From positions 14,570,501 to 14,634,500 of the forward strand of contig JBAIAC010000003.1 in NCBI GenBank assembly GCA_037349315.1: a stretch of 64,000 nt of DNA. Reading direction: 5' to 3'. The stretch comes from Chelydra serpentina (lineage: Eukaryota > Chordata > Testudines > Chelydridae). Below are positions 12,175 through 22,744 of the stretch, in pieces (the stretch's first letter is position 1; each line of letters opens with the position of its first letter). Under the pieces are notes generated by a model. It saw only the letters and a list, made by a program, of their open reading frames with translations, was not told the DNA's origin and ran no database searches. The translations under genes and the position numbers were made by a program.

Positions 12175-12360
12175 GAGGGGAGGGATAGCTCAGTGGTTTG
12201 AGCATTGGCCTGCCTAAACCCAGGGTTGTGAGTTCAATCCTTGAGGGGGCCACTTAGGGATCTGGGGCAAAAAATCTGCCAGGGGACAGTACTTGGTCCT
12301 GCTAGTGATGACCTTTCAAGGTCTTTCCAGTTCTAGGAGATTGGCATATCTCCATTTAAA
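12175..12360 (+). mobile_element. tRNA-derived SINE with a different 3' tail
   Basis: The head is the same as in the other SINEs (GGGATAGCTCAGTGG, then GGTTGTGAGTTCAATCC). The middle and tail differ: CTGCCAGGGGACAGTACTTGG, then GACCTTTCAAGGTC and TATCTCCATTT. This is a second, probably older, subfamily of the same SINE. The extra G-A-C-A-G-T segment and lack of the TATTCTATG ending set it apart from the copies at 9200, 27059, 43283, 58970 and 59648. Confidence 0.85.
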
Positions 12361-13595
12361 AAAAGAATTTGACTAGCTGGGTGGGGACTTTAAAGAAAGG
12401 CTCCCGTCTGAAAACAGCTTGTACTGAATTGACTCTTCTTGTTTTGTTGGAAAGTGACTATCCTGTACTCTGTAGGTACAGCTGATCCATCCCAGCAGCA
12501 GCTCTCACGGCTGTTAGCACAGCCCTCTCCCCCTCTGAGGGCAGTGAGTGAGTTCAAGGAAGGGGGAAGCAGCCCGAGGTTCCCTCTGGGTATGAAGCAG
12601 ACTGTGGGTGTCCTCATAAGCAGGGAGGAAGAACCCAGAAGTGAGAGCATGGGTTCCATTGCTGGGATTGCATTGTCCCCTACCCAAAATAAGTAGCAGT
12701 GAGAGAACAGGACCTGGGCAGTGTGCCCAGTGACAGCACTGACAGCTAGTATCCTATGCCTAGAACTAGACACCTAACTCTGTATTTAGGCACATAAATC
12801 AACGTAACCTGGTCTGAATGATAGCCAAAAGCCAGCTAGTTTCACATGCGGTCAGGACCGGTTGTGACCATTCCACAAAAGCGGTGTCCTGACATTATTC
12901 TGCAATTCTTCATTCGCACCCATTATATCCAAATCTCATGGAAAGAGAAGCACAGGAAAGAATACAAGAGCAAACTGAGGTAGGAGTTTTGACCTCAGAG
13001 CTCTTAGGGAGATGTAAAGTGAGATCATTTTAAGCTTTGAGAGCAGACAAAAAAATTATATTTATTGTACTTCCTGATCTGCTTCTACAGCTCAGCTGCC
13101 ACAAAGCTCAAATAATACAAAGCTGGATAAAGGAAGTCGAGGTATTTTAAACCTTTCAAAGGGGCAGGAGTCCAGAACAGCCCCAGTACCTATGAGGCAC
13201 TAGATTCCATTCTAGGCATTCTCCGTTTCAAAGCTCTCAAGTGCAAGAGAGAGGATTGCTTTTCTTTCCAAGCATTGTTGTCAATCACACTCTAATGAAA
13301 GCGTGTCTTTCTCGCCAGCAGAAGCTGGTCCAGTAAAAGATATTACCCCACCTCCACCTTGTGTGTCTAACATTCAAATGAGACATAACCCCTTCACTAT
13401 GATTGGATGGTATAACGACAGCTACAGTTAAGGTTGCTAAGTGTTTCCATTCTAAGGACTCATTGCAAAATGAAGGGAAACCGCTACTAAATCCAAATTC
13501 TACACTCACTTGTGACACGGGAGGCAGTGTTTTCCAGCCACTTTGCACTTGCTTTACACAGACTGGTCAAGGCAGTAGAGAATGAGGCCCTAGAC
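12361..13595. other. No gene; short PLE-tail fragment near 13312-13350
   Basis: Most of this stretch is unassigned. At about 13312-13350 CAGCAGAAGCTGGTCCAG and TAAAAGATATTAC match the end of the tail seen in full at 56830-56900 (PLE lineage 2), so a small fragment of that element lies here. The frames at 12390-12773 show no domain I recognise. Confidence 0.35.
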
Positions 13596-14090
13596 CAGCG
13601 GTTCTCAAACTTTAGCAACCTGAGGACCCCCATTTTGATTTAAATTTTTTCAGGGACCCCCAAGCCCCCCTATTCAGCCCTTGCCCCGCTCCCTTTCCTG
13701 ACCCTTCTCTGAGGCCCCTCCCCCTGATCACTCCATCCCCGTTCCCTCTGTTGCTCGCTCTCCCCCACCCTCACTCATTTTCACCAGGCCGAGACAGGGG
13801 GTTGGGGTACAGGAGGGGATGTGGGCTCTGGCAGGGGGTTGATGTGCAGGGGAGGTGCAGGCTCTGGGAGAGAGTTTGGGTGCAGAAGGGGGTTCAGGGC
13901 TGTGGCAGGGAGTTGGGGTCCAGGAGGAGATGTGGGGTGCAGGCTCTGGAAGGGAGTTTGGGTGCAGGGTGCGGGCTCTGGGCTGGGCAGGGGGTTGGGG
14001 TCCAGGAGGGGGTCGGGCTCTTGGGAGGAGTTTGAGTGCAGACTCTGGGCTGGGCAGGGGATTGGGGTGCTGGAGGGGGACAGGGGGACA
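13596..14090. repeat. hAT-like MITE end followed by a G-rich minisatellite
   Basis: The left edge reads CCAGCGGTTCTCAAAC, the terminal repeat of the hAT MITEs found at 33782 and 47834. No matching right end is seen. From about 13790 to 14075 there are diverged tandem copies of a unit of roughly 30-40 bases containing GGGTTGGGGT, GCAGG and GGGCTCTGG. The glycine/tryptophan-rich frames (13751-14315 plus, 13728-14126 minus) come from this minisatellite. Confidence 0.6.
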
Positions 14091-15458
14091 GTGCTTCCTC
14101 AGTCCATTCCCAAAAGCGACCAGCACATCCCTCTGGCAGTGATTCCTAGGCAGGGCGTGCCAGGGGGTCAGCGCTTGGGGCGGAGGCAGTGCACGGAGAC
14201 CCCCTTCTTACGCAGGTCTGTGGTGCTGTTCATCCAGAGATCACAGGGCATTTTGCAAACCTTAGTTAACCAAGCCTCACACAACACCCTGGTAAAACAA
14301 TCACAGATTTACTAGATGTTCCATTAGCCTCATTGTTACCTACCAGTGCCAGGGTGGGATTGAAATAAGGAGCAGACTTTCCCCTCAGAATGGGGCAGAT
14401 TGCAAGCTTCAGAAAAAACAAGGTATAGAAGAAAGACATGCACCTGCTTTACAATAGGAAAGGACTATGTGCATACCATGAGCTAGGTGTGCTCTGTGCT
14501 ACAAGCTATGGGTAAAAATCATTCTCGCTGCAGCCCGTATGCATCTCACACTGCTCCACCGACACATAAGGGTGAAGGGCAGCGTGAAAACTGCTCTGGA
14601 GCTGTAAGGCATAGTCCTTTATGGCAGCTGATAGGCACCCGTGCCTCAGAAGCTACATCACTGAGGTTGGTCATCCTTGATTCACTAGAAGGATCTCGGC
14701 CTGCAGAGCTTTTGGGCAGTGTTTATGACACATAGCAGCATCTCCACGTATAACCTCTCCGCCACACCACTGGCCCCCAGAGGCAGAAGAGCATTGCTTC
14801 CTACGAACAGAGACACACCAGAGAAGTGTAAATTCTACGTACTGGCTGAGCAAAGCAGGGCCCTGCACTCTCCTCGGTGGTATTTCTCCGTTTGTCTGCA
14901 GGCCATGCAATCACATGTGAAGACTGTGTCCAATCAATTCCAAAATTGCAAGGAATGTGGTCGGCATCCTTGAGTACACCCTATTGATTCAGGTGAAAAT
15001 TAGAAAACTGGAAAAGCCTGAGTTCCACTAAAATCACTGTCCGGTCACTCCAGAGACAGGGGGAAACAGCAGCAGCCTCAGAGGCCTGTGGCAAGGGAAC
15101 AGAATCATTCTGGATATAGGAGTGGGGCAGGGACCTCCAGGTAAGGGTTAGAAGGCATCTGCCCCTTTTCCACGCTCACACGTCTGGTCAGCTCCCCCAG
15201 ACCAGCCTTTTGTCTCCACTCCGGCCAGGCCCCCAGCCTCAAGAGAGCACGACTAGGGGTGGAGTCTGAGCAGTGTCAGAGCAAGGGTCTTGGCTAGGTT
15301 TTCCCGCTCAGCCTACGTAAGCAATGACCCTCTAGTAGCAGGTGTTTGTAAAAGTATGTTAAGCTTGTTAAATGCTGTGGAATGGAACGGATGTAACCAA
15401 CACCTAGCTAAACCGGGACACCAGCTGGATTATTGCACTGCTAGTGTTTGATTCAGGG
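14091..15458. other. No recognised gene or repeat
   Basis: I see unassigned DNA of mixed composition. Small frames at 14487-14973 lack recognisable domains, and no repeat ends are visible. Confidence 0.3.
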
Positions 15459-15585
15459 CAGGGCCGGCTCTAGGCACCGGCAAACCAAGCACGTGCTTAG
15501 GGCGGCACATTTTCAGGAGCAGCATTCTGGCCATTTTTTTTTATTTTTTTTTTGCTTGGAACGGCAAAAGCCTAGAGCCAGCCCT
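15459..15585. mobile_element. Short hAT-like MITE, CAGGGCCGGCT ends
   Basis: It opens with CAGGGCCGGCTCTAGGCACC and closes with CCTAGAGCCAGCCCTG, an inverted repeat of about 15 bases. The inside holds GCACGTGCTTAGGGCGGC and a T-rich run. It is a deletion relative of 61179-61914. The flanks do not match, so the TSD is lost or this is a recombinant. Confidence 0.65.
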
Positions 15586-16185
15586 GGCAGCAGCAGCACG
15601 TTGTGCGCGGGGGGCACCCTTGCAGCGCCCGCACCTTGTGGCCAGGCCAGGCAGGCTCCAAACGCGGGACACTCGGGCTGGGGGCCGCCCCGCAGGGCAC
15701 ACGGAGCCACCTGCAGGTGCCGCAGGGCAACCGCCCCCCAGTGCCGCAGCCGGGGCTGGGCAAAGTGGCCCTAGCCGCCCAGGGGCTGCGGCAGGACGCC
15801 CAGGAGCAGCAGTGAGGCCAGAGAGGGGACCGGTGCCCGGGGTGCTGCCGTGCGGGGCCCACGTCCCACTCTCCGGGGCTCCGCTCCCTCTGGGGCTGTC
15901 CTGCCCTGGCTCCTCAACCACCTGCCAGGGCGGTCCCCCCAACTCTGCCCTCCCGGGTCCTGGCTGGTCCTGGAGGAGGGAGCCCCGGCTGGAGGGACCC
16001 TGTGCTGAGGCGCGGCCCGGGAGCCCCGCTGCTTACCCCAACCCTGCCAGGGGGGAGTCAGCACTGGTGGGGGGGAGCCCAGGGCTGGGATGGCAGGGGG
16101 TGCGGGGAGGGGAGAGAGAGAGCCCAGGGCTGGGGCTGCAGGGGTTGCAGGTGGGGTGGTTCCCATTGGAACAGACTCGAACTAG
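15586..16185 (+). other. CpG-rich GC-rich patch with an open frame, gene status unresolved
   Basis: The first 300 bases are much richer in CG dinucleotides than the surroundings. A plus-strand frame, open from before 15603, ends at 15815 with a C-terminus ALAAQGLRQDAQEQQ. Another frame stays open from 15620 to 16219 but is low-complexity. A splice-like CTGGCAG precedes it at about 15583-15589, but that overlaps a MITE end. I recognise no protein family. It could be a last exon, a pseudogene, a CpG island or a GC-rich repeat. Confidence 0.25.
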
Positions 16186-16224
16186 GTACTTAGTTATACC
16201 TAGACCTGTTTCTATTTAATTGAA

Positions 16225-16509
16225 TCTATTTCCCCTAGATTAGTATCCTAGTTAAGTACCCTTACACCTTTGTGTCAACTGTCCGTAATGGGCCATCTTG
16301 ATTATCACTTCAAAAGTTTCTTTCCCCTGCTGATAATAGTACCTTTCAATTAATTAGCCTTACAGTTGGTATGGTTACTTCCACCTTTTCATGTTTCTCT
16401 GAATGTATAAATATCCTCCTACTGCATGTTCCATTCTATGCAGCCGATGAAGTGGATTGTAGTCCACGAAAGCTTATGCTGAAATACATTTGTTAATCTC
16501 TAAAGGTTT
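16225..16509 (+). mobile_element. PLE 3'-region fragment with hammerhead-like motif
   Basis: The segment ends in CACGAAAGCTTATGC, then ACATTTGTTAATCTCTAAAGG, the tail of the PLE lineage whose coding part is at 55271-56419 (usual text GTTAGTCTCTAAGGTGCC). The hammerhead-like core lies at 16440-16479: CCGATGAA, a 5-bp stem GTGGA/TCCAC, GAAA and GCTT. The upstream part (TTCCACCTTTTCATG, TATAAATATCC) I recognise as belonging to the same family. A CR1 tail follows directly. Confidence 0.65.
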
Positions 16510-16826
16510 ACACAGTAAACCTCTGGAACTCCTTGCCAGAGAATGTTGTGAAGGCCAAGACTATAACAGGGTTCAAAAAAGAATACGTTCATGGAGGATA
16601 GGTCCATCAATGGCTAATAGCCAGAATGGGCAGGGATGGTGTCCCTAACCTCTGTTTGCCAGAAGCTGGGAATGGGCGACAGGGGATGGATCACTTGATG
16701 ATTACCTGTCTGTTCATTCCCTCTGGGGCATCTGGCATTGGCCACTGTCGGAAGAGAGGATACTACGCGAGATGGACCTTTGGTCTGACCCAGTATGGGC
16801 ATTCTTCTGTTCTGTATTGGAGACAC
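16510..16826 (+). mobile_element. CR1 LINE 3' end
   Basis: The text covers the last codons and 3' UTR of CR1: CTCTGGAACTCCTTGCCAG (W-N-S-L-P region), then TTCATGGAGGATAGGTCCATC, GGATGGATCACTTGATGATT, and GGTCTGACCCAGTATGG near the end. It belongs to the CR1 subfamily whose tail ends in TTCTTATG-like repeats. Extended copies are at 40975 and 52155, and a reverse-strand copy is at 20073. Confidence 0.85.
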
Positions 16827-18089
16827 TGGTGCTGTTTCATATTCCCAAGTATAGGAAAATATTGCTGTATCGGGCCTCACTGCACAGTGACTGTTGGCAT
16901 ATGTTGTTTTTCTAATGGAGACCACTACATCTAATGATCTTTAAGTTTCCTAGTGCCACTGTATTTTTTGTAGCCATCACATTTTATGACTTCCACTTCC
17001 AGTCTTTAGAGATCTTGCCTAGACTCAGATGAAAAACAAAATAGTTCAATTTCTTTCCCTTGCAGCATTCGTAGCTGTTTCTCTTGTCAGTACTGAGTAT
17101 GCTATTGACTGTAAGAGCTTATTATCTTTTCTACAGCTATTCCTGGTGTTATAAATACACTTCCTAATTGCTCATCTTTCCTAAAAGGTATAGTAAATCC
17201 CCAACTCCTTTATAGGTGAAAGAACAATCAAAATAATTGCTAAATATACCTGCATCTGGCTTTGTCTTCTGCTTCTAATTCCTTGCATTCAGAATAGTTT
17301 CTCCGAAAACCTGGCGTGTGTGTGTAAAGAAACTGTTTACTTCTATGTTATGTGCTGTTTATTTTAGCGTCTCTACATTTGCTTGTGTTGTTGTTATCAA
17401 CTGGGCCTTTTCTCAGGAGCCACTTTTACACAAAACTATTCATTAGCTATTCAGGAAGGCTATTAATACATCAGGTATCAGGATATTAATACATTCAGTG
17501 TTCTGAAGTACTCATGAAAAAATAGACCCTGATCCCCCACGGAGCCGCTGGTCAGAGCTGTTGTTTCCATTAGCCTAACAAGATACATGACTGACTGGAG
17601 ATGGAACAAAAGGAGGCTGAAGAGCAAGGAAATGTACACAGCATCAGTTCTTGAACACAAAGCTTAAAAGAGGGTTCTGACCACAACTGTGCAGACATGT
17701 AAACTGGGCCCCTACGTTACACAGCATCCGTGGTGGTGAACCTCAAAATGAGCAGCCAGAGCTCAACCAAACCTCCAGCCTGGAAATCTGGGAGTTCAGT
17801 CCCTTTAGGGTTTGATTCCCATAACCCCTGTTTCCTGTAGGCTGGAAATAGAGTGAAAATGGCTATTCTACTGGTACTGTGGCGCTTACACTTCCAGATT
17901 CAACCAGAAACTGTATGTTTGGGGGAAGGTTCAGGCCCACTGTTATGTTATATAAATTAGTTTCCCTTGAAAATATCGGAGGCAGATTAACTGCGTGAGA
18001 GGAAAGGGGTCTAGAACTTGGCTGCAGGGCAAAATAAAGACATGCCATACATGGACACTTTCCAAGGTAGACTGCAGCGTGTGGATAAT
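16827..18089. other. No recognised gene
   Basis: AT-rich and unassigned. No domain-bearing frame and no paired repeat ends are visible. Confidence 0.3.
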
Positions 18090-18103
18090 ACTGAGATCCA
18101 CGT

Positions 18104-18287
18104 ATCAGAGGGGTAGCCGTGTTAGTGTGGATCTGTAGAAGCGACAAAGGTCCTGTGGCACTTTATAGACTAATGAAGTGGGTATTCACCCACCTTATAG
18201 ATGACAAAGTGGGTATTCACCCACGAAAGCTTATGCTCCAATATGTCTGTTAGTCTATAAGGTACCACAGGACCCTTTGCCGCTTTC
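18104..18287. mobile_element. PLE-tail foldback insertion with 14-bp TSD
   Basis: The flanks are ACTGAGATCCACGT (18090-18103) and ACTGAGTTCCACGT (18288-18301): a 14-bp duplication with one mismatch. The left part carries the PLE tail in reverse (GGGGTAGCCGTGTTAG, GAAGCGACAAAGG), the right part carries it forward (CACGAAAGCTTATGC, GTTAGTCTATAAGG, GGACCCTTTG). The two are complementary, so the RNA would fold back. There is no coding sequence. Confidence 0.85.
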
Positions 18288-18301
18288 ACTGAGTTCCACG
18301 T

Positions 18302-20072
18302 TGATTCTCCAGCATCTCCCAATACTGTACTGTCCTCGGGCCCATGTATTCTGGCCAGGGAATTGGTGCGGGCCCTTCTCTACTGAGCTATATTTACACA
18401 CAATTCTTGCTGTGCTCTGACAATTTCATGGATTTACAAAACAATACACAAGGTGGGATCTAGAGACTTTAATGGGACTAGCTCCATCCTTTAGTGTTAT
18501 TGAATATATTCTCTTTGTAGCTAAACTCTACCTTGTCCTGGATGAAACCATTTTACACCATTAAATTCTGCTAAGACCAACTTTTAGAAGTACTTAGACA
18601 TTAGAAGAAGCCCCTCATCCCTGGCAAATTACTTGTTGTCTGGTCTCGGAGGGGAAGGGGTTGCCCACTTTGGGATGGTTTGCCCTCTTGGGGCACAAAG
18701 AGGGGCAAGTCCCTGCACTGCCCCCTACAGCTCAGGGTTTGCATTCCTCCCTGGCCCATGGAAAGGATCAGGGGAACATACTAGTCAAGGACAGCCTAGC
18801 TTTCCCCTAGCGGCTGGAAAAGAAGTGGCATTTGCATATGTAAGCAGGGAAGAAGGCTGTGTGCTTTGGTCAGGAAGGTTCTGGATGTTTTGGAGCAGTT
18901 GCGTTACATAGGTGTCTAGTGGCTGAGCAATATTGCCTTCATTGTCTTATCTATCTTGTACTTATTTTAAGCCCCACTCTGAGGGTCTTCTCACATAGCC
19001 AGTCCTCTAAGTAGAATGGGCGGGAAAATGTGATTTCACCCCTTTTCACGGGGCGCTAAATGGAGGTCGAGATAAAACCAGATAACAGGGAATGAAGTGG
19101 TCAGATAAACGGCTCCCCTCCCGTTTTCAGGACACGACTGTGCAACCACTGAATCCTTGCCAAGGCAGAAGGCAGGTACAGACCAAACAAAGCTCACAAA
19201 AGCGGAAGGATCGACTGAAACTCACAGAAGACATGAAATGCAGAGCTAAGGGTAGAAATTCAGCCAGGTACTTTCGCCTGAACTTAAGCCACTGTGCTTT
19301 TTCTTTTAACCCAGTGCCAATGGAGCTTGAAGTGTCCGCAGACAGGGGTTTACAATGGAAAACACGGACAGAGCGAAAGCCCTAACAGCATGGGGATGTG
19401 CTGCTTTAATGGTGTGGCTCAGAGCACTGTAGGAGGGGTATCTGCTAAACAGGAAGGTGATGTGTTCTACTGACCAAGAAAGAGCTTTGATGGCATTTCT
19501 GCATGTAGCTGTGATGAACATCTTGGCAGGGGGTTAGACTGCATGACCCTTGTAGTCCCTTCTAAACCTACGGTTCTAAATCAAAGAGAGCATCACTGAT
19601 GGGTAAATGAAAGTTCCCTTTGGCCTAAAAAGTCTGACTGCTTAGCCAAAGGTTATTTCAATATGGCCAGACCTTTAAAGACCATCTGAAAGGATCTTTT
19701 GCCACCTGCTGATTACTGGCCACATAAATGCAGCTGAATGAATCATGTCAACAGAGGCTACAATAAACTAGATTTGTGTAGCCACCAAATTAACCTTAAT
19801 TAAGGGTTTAAATTTGCCTACGACTAAGGGCTTTCTGCCTGCATTCATCTATATAACATTGAGTATTGAAAGTGGTCACTTTAAATTGTTCCTTATCCTT
19901 CCTTTTGTATATTTCTCCAAATCTCCTAGGCACCTTGAAAATCTCAACCTACATGTATTAAACTGAGCCACTTATCAGCTCTTGCAATTTTATAATGAGA
20001 CTGATGCTGTTTGGTATTTTCCTCAAAGCTCCAGCTTCTGGAGTCAAGTGATCATGTGAGAATCTCAGCTTC
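18302..20072. other. Mostly unassigned DNA; CR1-type tail scrap near 19505-19580
   Basis: At 19525-19576 GCAGGGGGTTAGACTGCATG and CCTACGGTTCTA resemble the CR1/SINE tail. Otherwise I see no gene or repeat ends. The frames at 18633-18911 and 19092-19385 have no recognised domain. Confidence 0.35.
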
Positions 20073-20280
20073 CATAAGAATATAAGAACGGCCATACTGG
20101 GTCAGACCAAAGCTCCATCTAGCCCAGTGTCCTGTTTTCCAACAGTGGCCAATGCCAGGTGTCCCAGAACAGGGAATCATCAAGTGATCCAGCCCCTGTC
20201 ACCCATTCCCAGCTTCTGGCAAACAGAGGCTAGTGACACTATCCCTAAAAATGAGTTTCTAGCCCTTCTGGATGTGGAAG
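20073..20280 (-). mobile_element. CR1 LINE 3' tail
   Basis: It reads in reverse ATAAGAACGGCCATACTGGG, then TCAGACCAAAGCTCCATC, and AGTGATCCAGCCCCTGTC, matching the 3' UTR at 16510-16826 on the other strand. It is 5'-truncated. Confidence 0.85.
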
Positions 20281-22162
20281 AAAGCTTGAAAATGTGACCC
20301 GAGTGTACCTAAAGGCTCAGATACCAAAAGATGTAATATATAGCAAACCCCATTTTTATTGTTTTTAAAAATCTCATGGTTTTTCAAATCGACTTTATGA
20401 TTTTTTGTGGCCTGACTCCTGATTGTGGAATGCTTGAGGTTGGCAATACTGATCTTGGAACGATTATATGTTTATCAGTAAATGTCAGTAAACATTGATT
20501 TCACTGTACACACACACACTGACGAAAAAATATGTTCATTGGTTGGAAATGTAAGAAAAATGTTGCTTGAGAACTTACTAGAGTCCCACCATAATGCATA
20601 TAAAACATCCCACCCTAATACATATAAAATGGGTTGTAATGCTGGCACTGGTGGAGCTGGAATAGGGGCGCCATTTAGGTAGCTTTCACTTTTTGAATCT
20701 CAGCATCTTTTGTCATTACATCATTACTGTTCCCTCCCCTAATTTCCCTCCCCTAATTTCCTGTAAGTGTGAAAATTTATATCTATAAAAATAGAAAAAA
20801 AATGCTTAAAACTAAACATTGGTCTTATCCATTGAAATTATAAAAAAAATAAAAATTGAATTCTGCCTAGCCTGTCTACAGCTCAGTTCTGATCTCACAC
20901 TCGTTGGACACCACAGTACCACACTGGCGTCACTGAAATTCCTGCTAATATCCATCAGTGTGAGTGAAATTAAAAGCAGACTCAGGGAGAACACATGATG
21001 GTGAGGTGATGTATAATGGTTTTACTGGCTGCATTATTCACAACTGGCAAGGCAGGGGGAGCCAGAGACAGTTACTCTACAAACCCCAGTGGTTTCCTAG
21101 GGTGCCTGGATCCCAAATAACCTAGGAAGCTCCTGAAAGCAGGCAAAACAATGAGGACTTGGGTACCTTGCAGCACCGCAAATCTCAACCAGGATAGCTG
21201 GCAACCCTGTCTGCTAGGGCCCACATTACAGGGGGCAAAAGAGACAGACCTACAGAGCTCCTAAGAGCAAGAAGCGACAGGGGACTGGGGGTGAAGGGAA
21301 CACAGAAGTGTGCCTAAATAGAGCTGTTCAGGAGTTTTTTTAATAAACACTATTTCATAAGAAAATGCAGACATCACAGAAAAGGGTCAGTTTCAACAAT
21401 TTTTTTTATTTTGAAAAAAGTTGGCAAAAAGTGTTGAAATTGTCAAAACCTCTTGTTTCAACAGTTTCACAAGAAAAGATTCTGGTTTTTGAGTTTGAAA
21501 CAACTTTCTGTTTCAAAATTTAATCTAACTATTGTGAATAAATAAATAAATACATTTTCAAATGTCAAACTTGTAATAAAAAATTTCAGACTTTTTGAAA
21601 TTAAATGTTTCAACTGATACAAACCAAAAATTGTGGATTTTCTATTTGTGAAAATTTTTGAGATTTTAACTTCACCCTGATACCAGTCCAGAATTTTTGA
21701 ATTCTCAACAATTTTCTCGGGATGGAAAATTCATTTCCCACCTAACTCTACTCCTCAGCTTTGGCCTTTATTTTTTAAGTGAAATTAACAGAGGAAAAAA
21801 GAATCTGTTATCTTTAAGTTGCTGGTTGAGCTGATCAGAACATTTCAATCAAAACCAAAAATTTTCAATTAATTATTTTGAGAAAATTCATTGTTTTCCA
21901 TTAGATTTATTAAGTGGATCACGATCTAAAAAAATCTAACATTTGTCACCATTTCCCGAGCACTCTAACAACACTCAGGAAAATTAATCCAAAGTAACTA
22001 AAGGTGCAAATTTAAAGAGGATTAGTTAAACATTAAACCCCGGTGTGGACACTCCCATTCAGCATTAAAGTGGCCTTAATTCAGTTTAGTTTAATTAAGT
22101 GTGCCCATGTTGACAAACCCATAATTAATATTAAAGCTGAAACATCGGTATGCCAAGTAAAC
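20281..22162. other. AT-rich DNA, no gene; repetitive AT-rich text at 21330-21730
   Basis: No coding frame is supported. From about 21330 to 21730 the sequence is a patchwork of TTTCAACAATTTT, GAAAAAAGTT and TTTGAAAC words with an AATA run at 21537-21553. It looks like an old AT-rich repeat, unclassified. Confidence 0.35.
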
Positions 22163-22165
22163 TTA

Positions 22166-22451
22166 GGGCTAGTCTACACTTACCGGATAGATCGGAGGTG
22201 TCGGATCGATCTTCTGGGTTCGATTTATCGCGTCTTGTCTAGACGCAATAAATCGAACCAGGAAGTGCTCCCCCGTCGACGCTGGTAATCCAGCTCGACG
22301 CGAGGAGTAAGCGCCGTCGACGGGGGAGCCTGCGCGCCGCATGTGGACCACAGGTAAGTTCGAACTAAGATACTTCGACTTCAGCTACGTTATTAACGTA
22401 GCTGAAGTTGCGTATCTTAGTTCGACATGGGGGGTTAGTGTAGACCAGCCC
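22166..22451 (+). mobile_element. PIF/Harbinger MITE, copy 1
   Basis: The ends are GGGCTAGTCTACACTTACC and TTAGTGTAGACCAGCCC. The target triplet is TTA on the left and CTA on the right (mutated TWA). Inside are two palindromes: one around GATTTATCGCGTCT (one arm mismatch here) and one CTTCAGCTACGTTA/TAACGTAGCTGAAG. Length is 286 bp, as in copies 2 and 3 (30722, 31940). No coding capacity; it presumably depends on a Harbinger transposase in trans. Confidence 0.85.
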
Positions 22452-22744
22452 CTAGTTAACCACACCCTAAGCATTTAAAAGTAAAGAAATTAACAGTTTA
22501 AACATGACGGATAAATATTCAAATATCCTCATTATTCAGTCCATGCACAATATCATGTTTCACATTTCTGAAATAACCTTAAATCTGCCCTACCTCCCCC
22601 CAAGCCAGAAGCCCTTTGACACCCACACCTCGGGAGGTTTATAGTCTGAGTCCCCTGGATGATGCCTCTGTGGAGCTAAATGACGATGACTAAATTGATT
22701 GCTCCACATAAGCAGAAGGGAGAAACTCACCCCAGTGTCTTAAA

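Noticed and set aside
13790..14075. CRISPR array
   Set aside because: The repeats are diverged, direct and without unique spacers; the genome is vertebrate.
13728..14315. Glycine- and proline-rich frames on both strands
   Set aside because: They arise from the G-rich tandem repeat at 13790-14075; no domain is present.
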